Notes: generated from the sequence alone by a model not told the origin. A stretch of DNA of 64,000 nucleotides from Actinobacillus sp. (GCA_020026055.1 JAHHRA010000003.1:50116-114115), one strand, 5' to 3'. Shown: positions 54,749-64,000, numbered from the stretch's first letter. Numbers and translations are program-made.

Positions 54749-56650
54749 ATGCGAGTTTTTGTAGCGGAAAAACCTAGCCTTGCTCGAGCGATTGCCGATG
54801 TACTTCCTAAGCCTCAAAAACATCGCGATGGTTATATTCAATGTGGAGAAAATAATTCTGTAACTTGGTGTATTGGACATTTATTGAGCCAAGCTGAGCC
54901 TGATATTTACGATCCTTGTTTCAAACAATGGCGACGAGATCTGCTCCCCATCATTCCCAACCAATGGCAATTGATCCCTCGCAAAGAAGTTGCTAAACAA
55001 CTCAAAACTGTACTTGATTTAATCCGCAAAGCAGATGTTCTCGTCCATGCGGGTGATCCAGATCGCGAGGGACAATTGTTAGTAGATGAAGTATTTCATT
55101 ACGCCCAGCTTTCCGCTGAAAAAATACAACAAATTCAACGTTGTCTTGTTAATGATCTAACTCCTTTGGCTGTTAAAAAAGCAGTTGAAAATTTACGCCC
55201 GAACCGTGATTTTATTTCTCTTTCAACTTCGGCACTTGCTAGAGCCCGTGCTGATTGGCTCTATGGGATCAATTTAACGCGAAATTACACGCTTCTTGGA
55301 CAACAAGCAGGCTTTAAAGGAGTACTTTCCGTTGGGCGAGTGCAAACGCCTGTCTTGGGTTTAATCGTAACACGAGATGCAGAAATTGCTCATTTTCAAC
55401 CTAAAGATTTTTTTGAGGTTCAAGCTACAATCATCAGCCAAGATACTGCTTCACCTAATTTTGGCAAAACTGCTTTCAAAGCTATTTGGCAACCAAGTGA
55501 AGCTTGTGAAGATTATCAAGATGAAGATGGGAGAGTACTTTCTCGCAATTTAGCAGAATTAGTAGCGAAAAAAGTCTGTCAGCAGCCTGCAATAGTAATA
55601 TTTTATGAAGATAAAAAAGAGTTAGAAACACCACCACTACCTTATTCACTTTCAAGTTTACAGATTGAAGCAGCTCGCTTGTATCAACTTTCGGCTCAGC
55701 AAGTTTTAGACTGTTGCCAACGTTTGTATGAGGTACATAATTTGATTACTTATCCTCGTTCAGATTGCCGTTATTTGCCCAGTGAACAGTTTGTAGATCG
55801 GCATAAAGTTTTAGAAGCAATTGCTAACCAATTAAATTTACTAATACCAGAACTTGTTAATTCTGAACAAAAGAATCGTTGTTGGAATAGCAAAAAAGTC
55901 GATGCTCATCATGCGATTATTCCAACGATTAAATCGCAGAAAGTTAAATTAAAAGTAGATGAGCAACGTATTTACAATCTCATTGCTCGCCAATATTTAC
56001 TCCAATTTTGTCCCGATGCTGATTATCGTAAACGACGGATTGAGCTTGAAATCGCAGGTGGTAAATTTGCGGCTCAAAATCGCCAGCTCCAAAACGCAGG
56101 TTGGAAAACGCTATTAAAAAATGAGAAAAATTTTGACGATTTAACAAGCGTCAAAGAAACAAATTCTCTCTACGAAGTTAAAAAAGGCGATATCCTTTTC
56201 TGTGAACAAGCTGAAATACTCACCAAACAGACTCAACCACCTCGTCCTTTTACAGATGCCACTTTACTCTCAGCAATGACAGGAATCGCTCGTTTTGTTG
56301 CCGATAAGGAACTAAAAAAAATCTTACGCGAAAGTGATGGACTTGGCACAGAGGCAACAAGAGCAGGAATTATTGAATTGCTTTTCAAACGTGGCTTTAT
56401 TTATAGAGAAGGTCGCTACATTCACGCTACCCCCGTTGGATGTGCTTTGATCCATGCCCTTCCTCCAATCGCAACCAAACCTGATATGACAGCTCACTGG
56501 GAACAAAACCTCAACCAAATCAGTAAAAAACAAAGCTCTTATAGGAATTTTATGCAGAATTTATTAAGGCTATTGCCTGAGTTACTTGCACATCAAGATT
56601 TTGAAGCGTTAAAGAAACTATCAGAGATTGTTAATGAGAGAAATAAATAG
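54749..56650 (+). CDS. topB: DNA topoisomerase III
   Basis: It is a type IA topoisomerase that decatenates replication intermediates. The product is 633 residues from the ATG at 54749 ([20 protein letters not shown]). It shows the [22 protein letters not shown], the [14 protein letters not shown] segment and the active tyrosine in [13 protein letters not shown], with [13 protein letters not shown] near the end. It is slightly shorter than E. coli TopB (653). The in-frame Met four codons upstream is unlikely to be used. No strong ribosome site is seen. Confidence 0.96.
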   Translation: MRVFVAEKPSLARAIADVLPKPQKHRDGYIQCGENNSVTWCIGHLLSQAEPDIYDPCFKQWRRDLLPIIPNQWQLIPRKEVAKQLKTVLDLIRKADVLVHAGDPDREGQLLVDEVFHYAQLSAEKIQQIQRCLVNDLTPLAVKKAVENLRPNRDFISLSTSALARARADWLYGINLTRNYTLLGQQAGFKGVLSVGRVQTPVLGLIVTRDAEIAHFQPKDFFEVQATIISQDTASPNFGKTAFKAIWQPSEACEDYQDEDGRVLSRNLAELVAKKVCQQPAIVIFYEDKKELETPPLPYSLSSLQIEAARLYQLSAQQVLDCCQRLYEVHNLITYPRSDCRYLPSEQFVDRHKVLEAIANQLNLLIPELVNSEQKNRCWNSKKVDAHHAIIPTIKSQKVKLKVDEQRIYNLIARQYLLQFCPDADYRKRRIELEIAGGKFAAQNRQLQNAGWKTLLKNEKNFDDLTSVKETNSLYEVKKGDILFCEQAEILTKQTQPPRPFTDATLLSAMTGIARFVADKELKKILRESDGLGTEATRAGIIELLFKRGFIYREGRYIHATPVGCALIHALPPIATKPDMTAHWEQNLNQISKKQSSYRNFMQNLLRLLPELLAHQDFEALKKLSEIVNERNK

Positions 56651-56821
56651 TTTTTTATGCAAAACTCTTTAAAGACAGCTTATTGCTTCTTGTGCTAAAA
56701 AGATAGACAAAAAATTTATTCAACACATACTAGACAGACTTTATCCAAATTTTGGATTATCAATATTTAGAAACTTACATTTTTATTTTTGCAAAAATAC
56801 TAAAACATGATTTAAATATAA

Positions 56822-56849
56822 AAAAGGGCGATTATTCGCCCTTTTAATT
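56822..56849. terminator. Bidirectional terminator after topB and the secreted protein gene
   Basis: AAAAGGGCGA (56822-56831) pairs perfectly with TCGCCCTTTT (56836-56845) around a 4-base loop. It lies between convergent stops, closer to the minus-strand gene, about 170 bases after topB. Confidence 0.85.
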
Positions 56850-56859
56850 CTTTTTATTC

Positions 56860-57234
56860 TTAATAAAAAGCTGAATCTAACAATGTTTTTTTATCAGTGA
56901 TATTATCTTCTTTAACTAAGTTAATTTCAACTTTACCTTGATTTTGAGTATACATACGAACTTCATCAGCTATTTGAGTAGCAATTTTTTTATACGAAGT
57001 TTTATTGAAGCGAGACCAACCACCATCACCCATCATTGGTTCCATTTCCAATGTGACATAAATATTACCATTCAACGATTTCACATCTATATCATCAATG
57101 TGCATTGTATTGTTGTTACTATCTGTCATAGTTTGATATTTCAATTCAAGTTTATTCTCAACGACATCATACGCATTGTCCGCAAAGGCAATACTTGAAG
57201 AAGCTAATAATAAGCAAGCAATTATTTTTTTCAT
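56860..57234 (-). CDS. Small secreted protein of unknown function
   Basis: I do not recognise this family. The 124-residue precursor has a textbook signal peptide, MKKIIACLLLASSSIAFA, and a mature part of about 106 mixed-charge residues with an amphipathic KIATQIADEVRMYTQ segment. No cysteine is obvious in the mature part. GGAGA precedes the ATG. It is monocistronic, next to the left boundary of the integrated element. Confidence 0.75.
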   Translation of the reverse strand: MKKIIACLLLASSSIAFADNAYDVVENKLELKYQTMTDSNNNTMHIDDIDVKSLNGNIYVTLEMEPMMGDGGWSRFNKTSYKKIATQIADEVRMYTQNQGKVEINLVKEDNITDKKTLLDSAFY

Positions 57235-57341
57235 ATTTAATAGTCTCCATCAGTTTATGTAAAAGACGACCTACATTATAAAAAATAAAGTTTGTGAGTA
57301 AAAGATACAATCGAAAATAATTGTTTAGAATAATTTATTGA

Positions 57342-57358
57342 TGGTGCTCTGGGCGAGA
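57342..57358. repeat. Left attachment repeat (copy of tRNA-Leu 3' end)
   Basis: TGGTGCTCTGGGCGAGA is an exact 17-bp direct copy of 60950-60966, the 3' end of tRNA-Leu including the CCA complement. The bases on either side differ. Together with a broken integrase next to the tRNA this marks the ends of an integrated element (57342-60966). Confidence 0.85.
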
Positions 57359-57473
57359 TTTTTATTCTCACCTTAAAGGTTTGATTTATAACATATTTTT
57401 ATAAGTATTTTACTAAATCCTCTCATCAGTCCTCTTATTATCTAATTTTAATTATATATTCCAAAGAGAAGCC

Positions 57474-57785
57474 ATGAACAATTTAATTAAAAATACTAAA
57501 AGCAAATCATTTGTAAAAATTAGTTTTAAATTGGGCGTATTATTTCAAATAGTTTTAATCGTAACTTTAGTGCTTGTCGCCAATTGTTTATTATTTGATA
57601 CCAAATATCAATTATCAACATCCAACGCAACTAAATCAAGCAGTCTGATGTTGATAATCCTCTGCTTTTCTTTAATACTAACAGCATTTTTATCGTATGT
57701 TATAGTGAAGAAGATTAAGTTGTATCTTTATTTCTCATTTATTGCACTACAATTGAGAGTTGCAACTACAGGAGATAACAAATGA
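57474..57785 (+). CDS. Small membrane protein within the integrated element
   Basis: No family is recognised. The 103-residue product has two hydrophobic stretches (SFKLGVLFQIVLIVTLVLVA and SLMLIILCFSLILTAFLSYV) separated by a short polar loop, with a basic N-terminus. AGAGAAG precedes the ATG. It is just inside the left attachment repeat. It could be an immunity-like or accessory protein of the element, but nothing in the sequence shows that. Confidence 0.55.
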   Translation: MNNLIKNTKSKSFVKISFKLGVLFQIVLIVTLVLVANCLLFDTKYQLSTSNATKSSSLMLIILCFSLILTAFLSYVIVKKIKLYLYFSFIALQLRVATTGDNK

Positions 57786-57984
57786 ACCTCAAATAACTAT
57801 GCTGATGGAGGTAGGCTTAATAAATCATAACGCCCAAGCTGAACTATTTAATACAGTATCGTTATCTGTTGAACATATCGCACAGTTATCATCACAACGC
57901 ACAAGAGTTAATGAATTATTTAAGAATGTTTCCATTTTGCTAGAAACTGTTAAAAGAATTAAACACATTCTTGATCCCCAATAA
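57760..57984 (+). CDS. Short open frame overlapping the membrane protein gene, possibly a remnant
   Basis: The 74-codon frame has a TTG start inside the previous gene and no good ribosome site. An AGGAG at about 57771-57775 precedes a four-codon ATG frame instead. The peptide ends VSILLETVKRIKHILDPQ, plausible as protein sequence but unrecognised. It may be the end of a gene whose start was lost. I list it only because it fills the space. Confidence 0.25.
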   Translation: MQLQEITNEPQITMLMEVGLINHNAQAELFNTVSLSVEHIAQLSSQRTRVNELFKNVSILLETVKRIKHILDPQ

Positions 57985-58028
57985 GGAAAATTACATTTAG
58001 TAATAATGGAGCGGTCAAAGTCAATTAA

Positions 58029-58367
58029 TTAAGCGTCCTCATATGTTCCACTATAAGTTCTTGCTCTGTTTGGGTCATTAGAAAAATAAAAGCCATTATA
58101 TGTATTGCTTGTATCTAAACTTGCATAGTAATGTTCAAACGCTGTAAATCTAGCCTAAAGACTGCCGTGATAAACCACTATTGGCTCGCCGTTTTCATCT
58201 ACCAATTTTGATGCATTAGCAGGATCTAGTTCCCAATCCCCAAACCATTTTTTAAAGTTTAGTGTACGAACTTGTAGCCATTGATTTTCTGTGAGCTTAG
58301 TTTGCTTGCCGTTAAGAACTTTTAACCATTGCTCGGTTTTTTTCATATTGGCGACGTACATTTTCAA
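58029..58367 (-). pseudogene. ADP-ribosyltransferase-like domain remnant of a phage polyvalent protein
   Basis: The minus-strand frame from 58367 gives WLQVRTLNFKKWFGDWE and LVDENGEPIVVYHGS, a typical lead into the ART-type domain of phage polyvalent proteins. An in-frame TAG follows, after which the same frame continues as ARFTAFEHYYASLDT and GFYFSNDPNRARTYS to 58029. Upstream bases in another frame (NIENVRRQYEK) suggest a further frameshift near 58350. It is therefore non-functional. Confidence 0.65.
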
Positions 58368-58501
58368 TGTTGAGATTGTGGGGCGTTTCCTTTGTCTTGG
58401 TATTGACTTGAATTTTCCTTTATCTTACCTTTTGATCAGAGAGGGCGTTATTAAGTGAATAAGGTTCTGAGAGCAATTGGAGCCCGAAATTATTCACAAA
58501 G

Positions 58502-58885
58502 TTACGCCCTTTTTCTTTGTTCCAATAAAGTAAATCCTGAGTCAGTCCACGCACGGTTAATTTGTTCTAAATTTTTTCCGTATACACTTGCCACATTTAG
58601 TAATTCCAAACTTTTTCTATCTTTATTGAAATGAAGTACAACAATAACTGGCTTAGCTTCCCTATCAACGATTTCTTTTAACTCAGTTAAAATAATATAG
58701 CTATTTTGCATTGTTGAAGATTTTATTACAGCAATAGGGTCATTCATTTCCTGTGGGATTTGTTTTAGGTCTTCTGGATTTAAATGATGTTTTTCTTTCA
58801 ATACTTTTTTGATCGTATCAGTATGAATAGTGACTTTTACCTTTGGTAATCCTAGATTTTCCAAAACTTTTGGAGTAGTCCCCAA
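58502..58885 (-). pseudogene. MuF C-terminal-like domain remnant
   Basis: The 127-residue frame begins GTTPKVLENLGLPKVKVTIH, with KEKHHLNPEDLKQIPQEM and VIKSSTMQNSYIILTELKE, matching the C-terminal domain found after Mu gpF-type head proteins and polyvalent proteins. Sequence upstream of the first Met in the same frame (LINL) continues the family motif NLGTTP, so the true start is missing. It lies between the ART-like and metallopeptidase-like fragments, consistent with one broken large gene. Confidence 0.6.
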
Positions 58886-58903
58886 ATTAATAAATTGGTT
58901 ATG

Positions 58904-60073
58904 TCATAAGTTATTCTGTGCAACATCATCAATAGCTTTGTTAAATATTTCATTATTCGTATCTAAGCTGTAACGTTCCTTCCCTTGAGTATCGGCTTTT
59001 TTACCGCCTACATAATCATTAACTCTCTCATCGATATCTATTAGTAAACTCATTATGTCATCAATACTATTGAGTTTTTTGCCTGTAATAGCATGAATTA
59101 AATTCCCTAAAACACGACTAACAAGACCGAGAAATCCACCAATACGATCTCCTCGCCATTGGCTATGGATTTTAACGTTATATTTTTTCTCAAGTGCATC
59201 CCCTTTACTAGTTTTAAAAGCCACATATATTTCAACAAGTGCTTCTTCAATTGCTATATTTCGGCTATATCCGTGCATTCTTTGAATGCGACTAGCAATC
59301 ACTTTAATAACAGGATTTTTATCTGCTCCTGCGAGAATGTTATTTAACATCGAACCGTATTTTACATTGACACTTGTGTGAGCAAGCTCATGGAATGCAA
59401 GCCAAACAATGGTTTCATCACAGCTCAATCCGTTTTTCGCTTTGATAGCGTCAATATTTAAATACAACTTCCCTTGAGTAGGGTCATACCAGCCTTCTAC
59501 ACCTTTATCTGTTAGGGATTGAATATTTTCCCCTTTTGGTAAAGTGGAAAGGTCATCAGCAAAAGCACTTTATCCGCAGCCATTTTACTTAACTGCTTTT
59601 CGATAAGTTGACGGGTTTTGGCTCTTGAGCTATTATCACTTCGTTCTACTGATGGGTTGGAGTAATTGTAAGTTAGAATATTATTTTCTATGCCACCCCG
59701 TCGGTCAGAGTAAAAAGAAATAATCCTGTCGCCTTTCTTTCCATTTCCAATTATTACTCTAAAACGAACTCCATTTTTATCAGTTGTTTCATATACACGT
59801 TTACCGTCTCTTTCATAAGGCTCAACACTGCGAACAATGTCACCCATTTTGAGCAATTCTTCACGAGTAACATACCCATTATTTTTCGGGTCTAAATGCT
59901 TTTCAATATGCAGTGCACCCATACCTTTTTTAGAAATGTGATTTTCAACTCCTTTTTCATACTTAATCGCATTCTCCACTGTTTCTAAATCTTGGTGGAT
60001 AATAGTCGATTTTTTGTCGTTGTAAGTTACGTTGTAAATGCCACTTTGCGTATTGTCTCCATCTTGGAACCTT
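58904..60073 (-). pseudogene. Remnant with barnase/EndoU-like nuclease and zincin domains of a phage polyvalent protein
   Basis: Two fragments join across a frameshift near 59570. The upstream one (60073-59512) contains IYNVTYNDKKSTI, HIEKHLDPKNNGYVT and NGVRFRVI...IISFYSDRRGG, like phage barnase/EndoU/colicin-type nuclease domains. The downstream one (to 58904) reads DDLSTLPKGENIQSL, GWYDPTQGKLYLNIDAIK and WLAFHELAHTS, a zincin metallopeptidase domain (HExxH). The 5' end stops abruptly at 60073 next to the integrase remnant. A GTTACGTTGTAA word is at 60026. Confidence 0.65.
60026..60038. repeat. 13-mer GTTACGTTGTAAA in the phage remnant
   Basis: One-mismatch copy of the recurring 13-bp word, encoding YNVTY in the polyvalent protein remnant. 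Confidence 0.4.
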
Positions 60074-60090
60074 TAAAAAAATAAAAGTTA

Positions 60091-60783
60091 ATTCAAAACA
60101 ATAAAACAGCTTACGAGAAAATTAAATGAAATTATGACCTATGTCTTAAATATTGGAGTCGTAACACATAATCCTTTAGTCAACATAAGAAAAATGTTTG
60201 ATATCCCAACTCCTCGTAATAATCCTTGTATTCATTACAAAGATTCGCCAACTTCAAATATTGACCCCATCCCCATCACGACTTGCAGAAGCAGCAAGTG
60301 CAAGATTTGAATACATAGACGAGGAAACTGGCATTTGGCACTACTATATTTTAAAAAGGAACAAAGAACGTGAAAAAGGACGGCTACATAAAGTTCCGTT
60401 GAGTAAGCAAGCTCTTGCTATCTTAAAAGTCTGTAAAGAAAACAAAAGAGATGGAAATCCTTTTTTATTTCCACATCGAAATAAAAACCAATCAACTAAC
60501 CACTTCTTTTACCGCAAACACAGCAATAAAACACTTAAGAAACAAACTGTCCATGAACTACGTTCAATTGCGAGTACGTAGCTAAATGAGCAAAGGACAG
60601 ATGAGAGATTATGCAAATATGATAGTGATTTAATAGAAATATCACTTTCTCAGTTAAATAAAGATGAGATCAAGTGCACATATAATCGAGCGGACTCTTC
60701 CACAACGAAAAATAATGTTGCAAAATTGGGCGAATTTTTTGCAATCTTCAGGAATACAACTTGATGATTTTCAAAAGGAATAA
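60091..60783 (+). pseudogene. Broken P4-type tyrosine integrase (C-terminal two-thirds)
   Basis: The frame from about 60091 reads IKQLTRKLNEIMTYVLNIGV and HNPLVNIRKMFDIP, then breaks near 60270. A second frame gives SRLAEAASARFEYID and HKVPLSKQALAILK with VHELRSIAST, ending at a TAG (60581). In the same frame beyond the stop come LNEQRTDERL and KDEIKCTYNRAD. A third shift gives LPQRKIMLQNWANFLQSSG to the TAA at 60781-60783. At least three lesions are present and the N-terminal part is missing. It lies at the 3' end of tRNA-Leu, the expected position. Confidence 0.85.
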
Positions 60784-60949
60784 TCCCAAAACTCACTCAC
60801 CTTATTATTCACGATTACAAGCAAATTAAAGCGAACGATAATAAACAAACAAAAACTAAAGGAAAAGATAGAATACTGATTCAGAAAGGATTTTTTGAGC
60901 TAAACCGAATTTTAAAAAACAAGATAACACAATCAACGAACGACTGGAT
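60784..60949. other. AT-rich gap between integrase remnant and tRNA-Leu
   Basis: I see no gene, repeat or terminator here beyond the right attachment repeat that follows. Confidence 0.6.
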
Positions 60950-60966
60950 TGGTGCTCTGGGCGAGA
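60950..60966. repeat. Right attachment repeat (tRNA-Leu 3' end)
   Basis: TGGTGCTCTGGGCGAGA, identical to 57342-57358. It is the intact side, forming the tRNA acceptor stem and CCA. Confidence 0.85.
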
Positions 60967-61036
60967 CTTGAACTCGCACGTCCGATGGACACTACCCCCT
61001 CAAGATAGCGTGTCTACCAATTCCACCACCAGAGCA
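60950..61036 (-). tRNA. tRNA-Leu (GAG)
   Basis: The 87-nt class II tRNA has a perfect 7-bp acceptor stem TGCTCTG/CAGAGCA, encoded CCA, a D-loop, a CTATC/GGTAG anticodon stem with loop TTGAGGG (anticodon GAG), a long variable arm, and a GTTCAAGTC T-loop. It lies 12 bases after secG on the same strand, a linkage common in gammaproteobacteria. It serves as the attachment site for the integrated element. Confidence 0.95.
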
Positions 61037-61048
61037 TTTTGATATATT

Positions 61049-61387
61049 TTATTGAGGAATATCTGTATTGTTTTGAGTTTTAATCGTAGTTTGTTCTTGT
61101 TTTTGAACTTGTTCAGCAACTTGAGATAAATTGTCAAAACCTTCATTTCTTACATCATGATGTGCATTTAAATTGCCCAATATGATGCTGATCAAGAAGA
61201 AAATAATTGCAAGCACAGCAGTAGTATGCGATAAAAAATTACCCGCACCACGAGAACCAAAAATTGTCCCTGATGCACCACTACCAAATGAAGCACCCAT
61301 TGTCGCTCCTTTACCTTGTTGGATAAGAATAAATCCAATAAGTGCAATGGCGATGACTAAATAAATGACAAGTAACGCTTCGTACAT
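61049..61387 (-). CDS. secG: Protein translocase subunit SecG
   Basis: It is an auxiliary membrane subunit of the SecYEG channel. The 112-residue product has two membrane helices (LLVIYLVIAIALIGFILI and TAVLAIIFFLISIILG) and the conserved loop QQGKGATMGASFGSGASGTIFGS between them, then a polar tail. Genes for tRNA-Leu and secG are commonly adjacent. Confidence 0.95.
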   Translation of the reverse strand: MYEALLVIYLVIAIALIGFILIQQGKGATMGASFGSGASGTIFGSRGAGNFLSHTTAVLAIIFFLISIILGNLNAHHDVRNEGFDNLSQVAEQVQKQEQTTIKTQNNTDIPQ

Positions 61388-61516
61388 TTTCTTTCTCTAA
61401 AATAAAAAATTGATGATCAATTCAATTAATGAATGGGTGCGGATATTAGCAAATTTATTTTTTGTTGCAAGTCTTTTTTTAATAAATATATTTAATTGAT
61501 TTAAATTTATTCTATT

Positions 61517-63535
61517 TTAGTTTGCTCCAATAAATTGTTTTTTTAATTCATGTAACTCATCACGCAATGCTGCAGCCCTTTCAAATTCTAAATTTTTTGC
61601 ATATTTATACATTTCTTGCTCTAGTTTTTTACGTTGTTTTTCATATTGTTTTGGGTCTTTTATCATTCGGTAATCAGTTACTTGTTCTGCAACTCTTAAC
61701 GTACTTTGATTTTTCTTCGTTGAACTATTTTGCCCAATATCTAACATCTCACTGACTTTTTTATTTAATCCTTGCGGAATAATTCCATGAGCTTGATTGT
61801 AATGCATTTGTTTTTCACGACGACGATAAGTTTCAGTGATTGCTTTTTCCATCGAATTTGTTATGTGTTCCGCATAAAGAATCGCTTTTCCATTTAAATT
61901 ACGTGCAGCCCGTCCGATAGTTTGAATTAACGAACGTTCGGAACGCAAAAATCCTTCTTTGTCGGCATCCAAAATTGCCACTAACGAAACTTCAGGAATG
62001 TCTAATCCTTCTCGTAACAAGTTGATTCCAACTAAAACATCAAATTCACCCAATCTTAAATCACGAATAATTTCAACACGTTCAACTGTATCAATATCCG
62101 AATGTAGATAACGCACACGAACATTGTGTTCTTCTAAATAATCGGTTAAATCTTCTGCCATTTTTTTTGTCAGTACCGTAACTAATACGCGTTCATTATT
62201 ATCTGCACGAATGTGACATTCTGAAAGCAAATCATCGACTTGAGTCATCACGGGGCGAACCTCAATTTCAGGATCAAGTAAGCCTGTCGGACGAATTACT
62301 TGATCGATCACTTCTCCACTTGATTTTTCAAGCTCATAATTGCCTGGAGTAGCAGAAACATAAATTGTTTGCGGTGCCTGGGCTTCAAATTCTTCAAATT
62401 TCATCGGGCGATTGTCTAAGGCTGACGGCAAACGAAAACCATATTCTACTAAAGTTTCTTTGCGAGCTCGATCACCACGATACATTCCGCCAATTTGAGG
62501 AACTGTAACATGCGATTCATCAATCACTAGTAAGCCATCAGCGGGTAAATAATCAAATAAAGTCGGTGGTGGAGCTCCTTCTGGTCGATTAGATAAATAA
62601 CGTGAATAATTTTCAATCCCTGAGCAATAACCTAGTTCATTCATCATTTCAATATCAAATTGCGTACGTTGAGTAATACGTTGCTCTTCTAACAATTTGT
62701 TATTTTTTAAAAGATAGGCACGACGTTCAGTAAGTTCTTGTTTGACTTGTTCAATAGTTGCTAAAATTCGTTCTCGTGGAGTGACATAATGAGTTTTTGG
62801 ATAAATCGTAAAACGAGGCACTTCACCAAAGTTAGTATTAGTTAGTGGATCAAATAACGTCAGTCGTTCAATCTCATCATCAAACAATTCAACACGTAAA
62901 GCTCTTTCATCAGATTCTGCAGGGAAAATATCAATTACTTCTCCTCGCACTCGAAATGTTCCGCGTTCAAAAGCTTGATCATTACGCGAGTATTGCAATT
63001 CCGCCAATTGGGCAAGAATTTTACGTTGATTGACAATTGCTCCTTTTCGTAAATGCAGCATCATTTTGAGATAACTATCAGGATCGCCTAAGCCATAAAT
63101 CGCAGATACTGAAGCAACTACTACTACATCACGACGCTCAAGCAATGCTTTAGTTGCAGAAAGACGCATTTGTTCGATTTGATCATTCACTGATGCATCT
63201 TTTTCAATAAAAGTATCGCTCGCTGGGACATAAGCTTCAGGTTGATAATAATCATAATAAGAAACAAAATATTCGACTGCATTTTCGGGGAAGAAAGCTT
63301 TCATTTCAGCATAAAGTTGTGCTGCTAAAGTTTTGTTAGGTGCTAAAATCATCGTAGGACGATTAGCATTCGCAATCACATTTGCAATAGTAAAAGTCTT
63401 CCCTGATCCTGTTACTCCTAGTAATGTTTGATGAGCTAACCCTGCTTCAAGATTTGTTGTGAGTTTTTGAATAGCCTCAATTTGATCACCTGCTGGAGCA
63501 AAAGTTGAGTGAATATTAAAACTTTTATTTTTCAT
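61517..63535 (-). CDS. uvrB: UvrABC system protein B
   Basis: It verifies damage in nucleotide excision repair and positions UvrC. The 672-residue product has Walker [12 protein letters not shown], the beta-hairpin ([12 protein letters not shown]), VIDESHVT, the UvrC-interacting [20 protein letters not shown] motif at the end, and QTIGRAARN (motif VI). I start at 63535 because the E. coli collinear start MKNKSFN begins there. The upstream in-frame Met at 63556 precedes the ribosome site GAGGGGA. A weak LexA-like sequence lies just upstream. Confidence 0.97.
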   Translation of the reverse strand: MKNKSFNIHSTFAPAGDQIEAIQKLTTNLEAGLAHQTLLGVTGSGKTFTIANVIANANRPTMILAPNKTLAAQLYAEMKAFFPENAVEYFVSYYDYYQPEAYVPASDTFIEKDASVNDQIEQMRLSATKALLERRDVVVVASVSAIYGLGDPDSYLKMMLHLRKGAIVNQRKILAQLAELQYSRNDQAFERGTFRVRGEVIDIFPAESDERALRVELFDDEIERLTLFDPLTNTNFGEVPRFTIYPKTHYVTPRERILATIEQVKQELTERRAYLLKNNKLLEEQRITQRTQFDIEMMNELGYCSGIENYSRYLSNRPEGAPPPTLFDYLPADGLLVIDESHVTVPQIGGMYRGDRARKETLVEYGFRLPSALDNRPMKFEEFEAQAPQTIYVSATPGNYELEKSSGEVIDQVIRPTGLLDPEIEVRPVMTQVDDLLSECHIRADNNERVLVTVLTKKMAEDLTDYLEEHNVRVRYLHSDIDTVERVEIIRDLRLGEFDVLVGINLLREGLDIPEVSLVAILDADKEGFLRSERSLIQTIGRAARNLNGKAILYAEHITNSMEKAITETYRRREKQMHYNQAHGIIPQGLNKKVSEMLDIGQNSSTKKNQSTLRVAEQVTDYRMIKDPKQYEKQRKKLEQEMYKYAKNLEFERAAALRDELHELKKQFIGAN

Positions 63536-63868
63536 TTTCCCCTCTCTTAAACGCACTGTACTCTACCACAAAATACCTGTGATTGAGTATCAATGTTTTT
63601 AATTACTCACAGTTTTAATATGTCAAGTATTAGGTATTGGATTTTTCTAATTTTTTTTTATATAAGAGTCTTTACCTTTTTTAACATATTGAAATATAAG
63701 AAAAAGTTATTTTTTGCTCGTTTTAATAACTTCCTTTGTAACTCATTGTAACGCTAGAGATTAGACTAACTATTTTGAAGTTTTCAACAAAGTTATCCAC
63801 AGCAAATGTGGATAGAATTTTTTGATTTTTAACTCTCTAAAAAATAAAAATTATTCCTATTTTAAACG
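63536..63868. other. Intergenic region with uvrB upstream signals
   Basis: No gene is seen. A weak SOS-box candidate CTGT-N8-ACAA lies at 63556-63571 (the last base differs from the consensus ACAG). Paired DnaA-box-like sequences at 63793-63815 and the tRNA-Asn promoter are listed separately. Confidence 0.5.
63793..63815. promoter_or_regulatory. Inverted pair of DnaA-box-like sequences
   Basis: TTATCCACA (63793-63801) matches the DnaA consensus exactly, and TGTGGATAG (63807-63815) is its near-perfect inverse, 5 bases apart. It lies between uvrB and tRNA-Asn. DnaA control of nearby transcription or DnaA titration is possible. There is no origin-like 13-mer array or set of boxes around it. Confidence 0.55.
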
Positions 63869-63896
63869 TTGACAATATTTTTATTTTTCTTATAAT
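63869..63896 (+). promoter_or_regulatory. Consensus sigma-70 promoter of tRNA-Asn
   Basis: TTGACA (63869-63874), 16-base spacer, TATAAT (63891-63896), both hexamers perfect, followed by a GC-containing discriminator (GCTCGCC) of the kind found at stringently controlled stable RNA genes. Confidence 0.85.
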
Positions 63897-63924
63897 GCTC
63901 GCCTCAATTCAATTACAGTATTAT

Positions 63925-64000
63925 TCCTCCTTAGTTCAGTCGGTAGAACGGCGGACTGTTAATCCGTATGTCGCTGGTTCAAGTCCAGCAGGAGGAGCCA
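63925..64000 (+). tRNA. tRNA-Asn (GTT)
   Basis: The 76-nt tRNA with encoded CCA ends exactly at the window edge. Anticodon loop CTGTTAA (anticodon GTT), acceptor TCCTCCT/AGGAGGA with discriminator G, T-loop GTTCAAGTC. Very similar to E. coli tRNA-Asn. Confidence 0.97.

Noticed and set aside
63793..63815. Replication origin near the DnaA boxes.
   Set aside because: Only one pair of boxes is present, without an AT-rich unwinding array or dnaA, dnaN or gidA nearby.

Overview
The window is a low-GC gammaproteobacterial chromosome segment. Gene content and order (folP, cdd, metG next to apbC, glnD, pldA, pepN, a pgpA-thiL-nusB-ribH-hldE group, ettA, recB-recD, pheS-pheT-ihfA, ybaB-recR, secG-tRNA-Leu, uvrB) point to the family Pasteurellaceae. 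I cannot name the species. The classic Pasteurellaceae DNA uptake words are almost absent by eye: one ACAAGCGGT at 31685-31693 and no AAGTGCGGT.

Layout. 1-22188 is ordinary core genome: folate and pyrimidine salvage, a periplasmic alpha-carbonic anhydrase, a secreted SAM hydroxide adenosyltransferase-like protein, proline uptake, metG/apbC, PII regulation, outer-membrane phospholipase, peptidase N, thiamine and riboflavin enzymes, heptose and lipid A synthesis. 22189-35592 is a defence island. It holds a decayed SNF2/PLD-like helicase gene, a RloC-like zinc-hook anticodon nuclease candidate, an overlapping ATPase + TOPRIM-like pair, an intact type III restriction gene (res), a type III methyltransferase gene (mod) with a G8 tract that puts it out of frame in this copy, and a HigB/HigA toxin-antitoxin pair. 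res and the ends of mod are visibly richer in GC than the rest of the window, while the middle of mod is AT-rich, which suggests a swapped target recognition domain. 35593-57234 is core genome again: ettA, cls, thiI, an LtaS-like sulfatase, recD-recB, grxB, ihfA-pheT-pheS, cspD, recR-ybaB, topB. 57342-60966 is a decayed 3.6 kb integrated element bounded by a 17-bp direct repeat of the tRNA-Leu(GAG) 3' end. It contains a broken integrase and remnants of a phage polyvalent toxin protein. 60950-64000 holds tRNA-Leu, secG, uvrB and tRNA-Asn.

A dispersed palindromic element of about 41 bp is the main unexplained feature. It has ACGCC...GGCGT ends and a GGAAAAATTTTCC-like core. It lies between genes, often between convergent ones, at nearly every junction between defence cassettes, and in frame inside metG, recB and mod, where it encodes a recurring TP-x-x-SE(N/K)F-type peptide. 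A second, 13-bp word (GTTACAACGTAAC) also recurs across the window. The defence island probably works in layers: restriction-modification subject to phase variation, with ATPase-driven suicide systems behind it. That last statement is inference from gene families and context.
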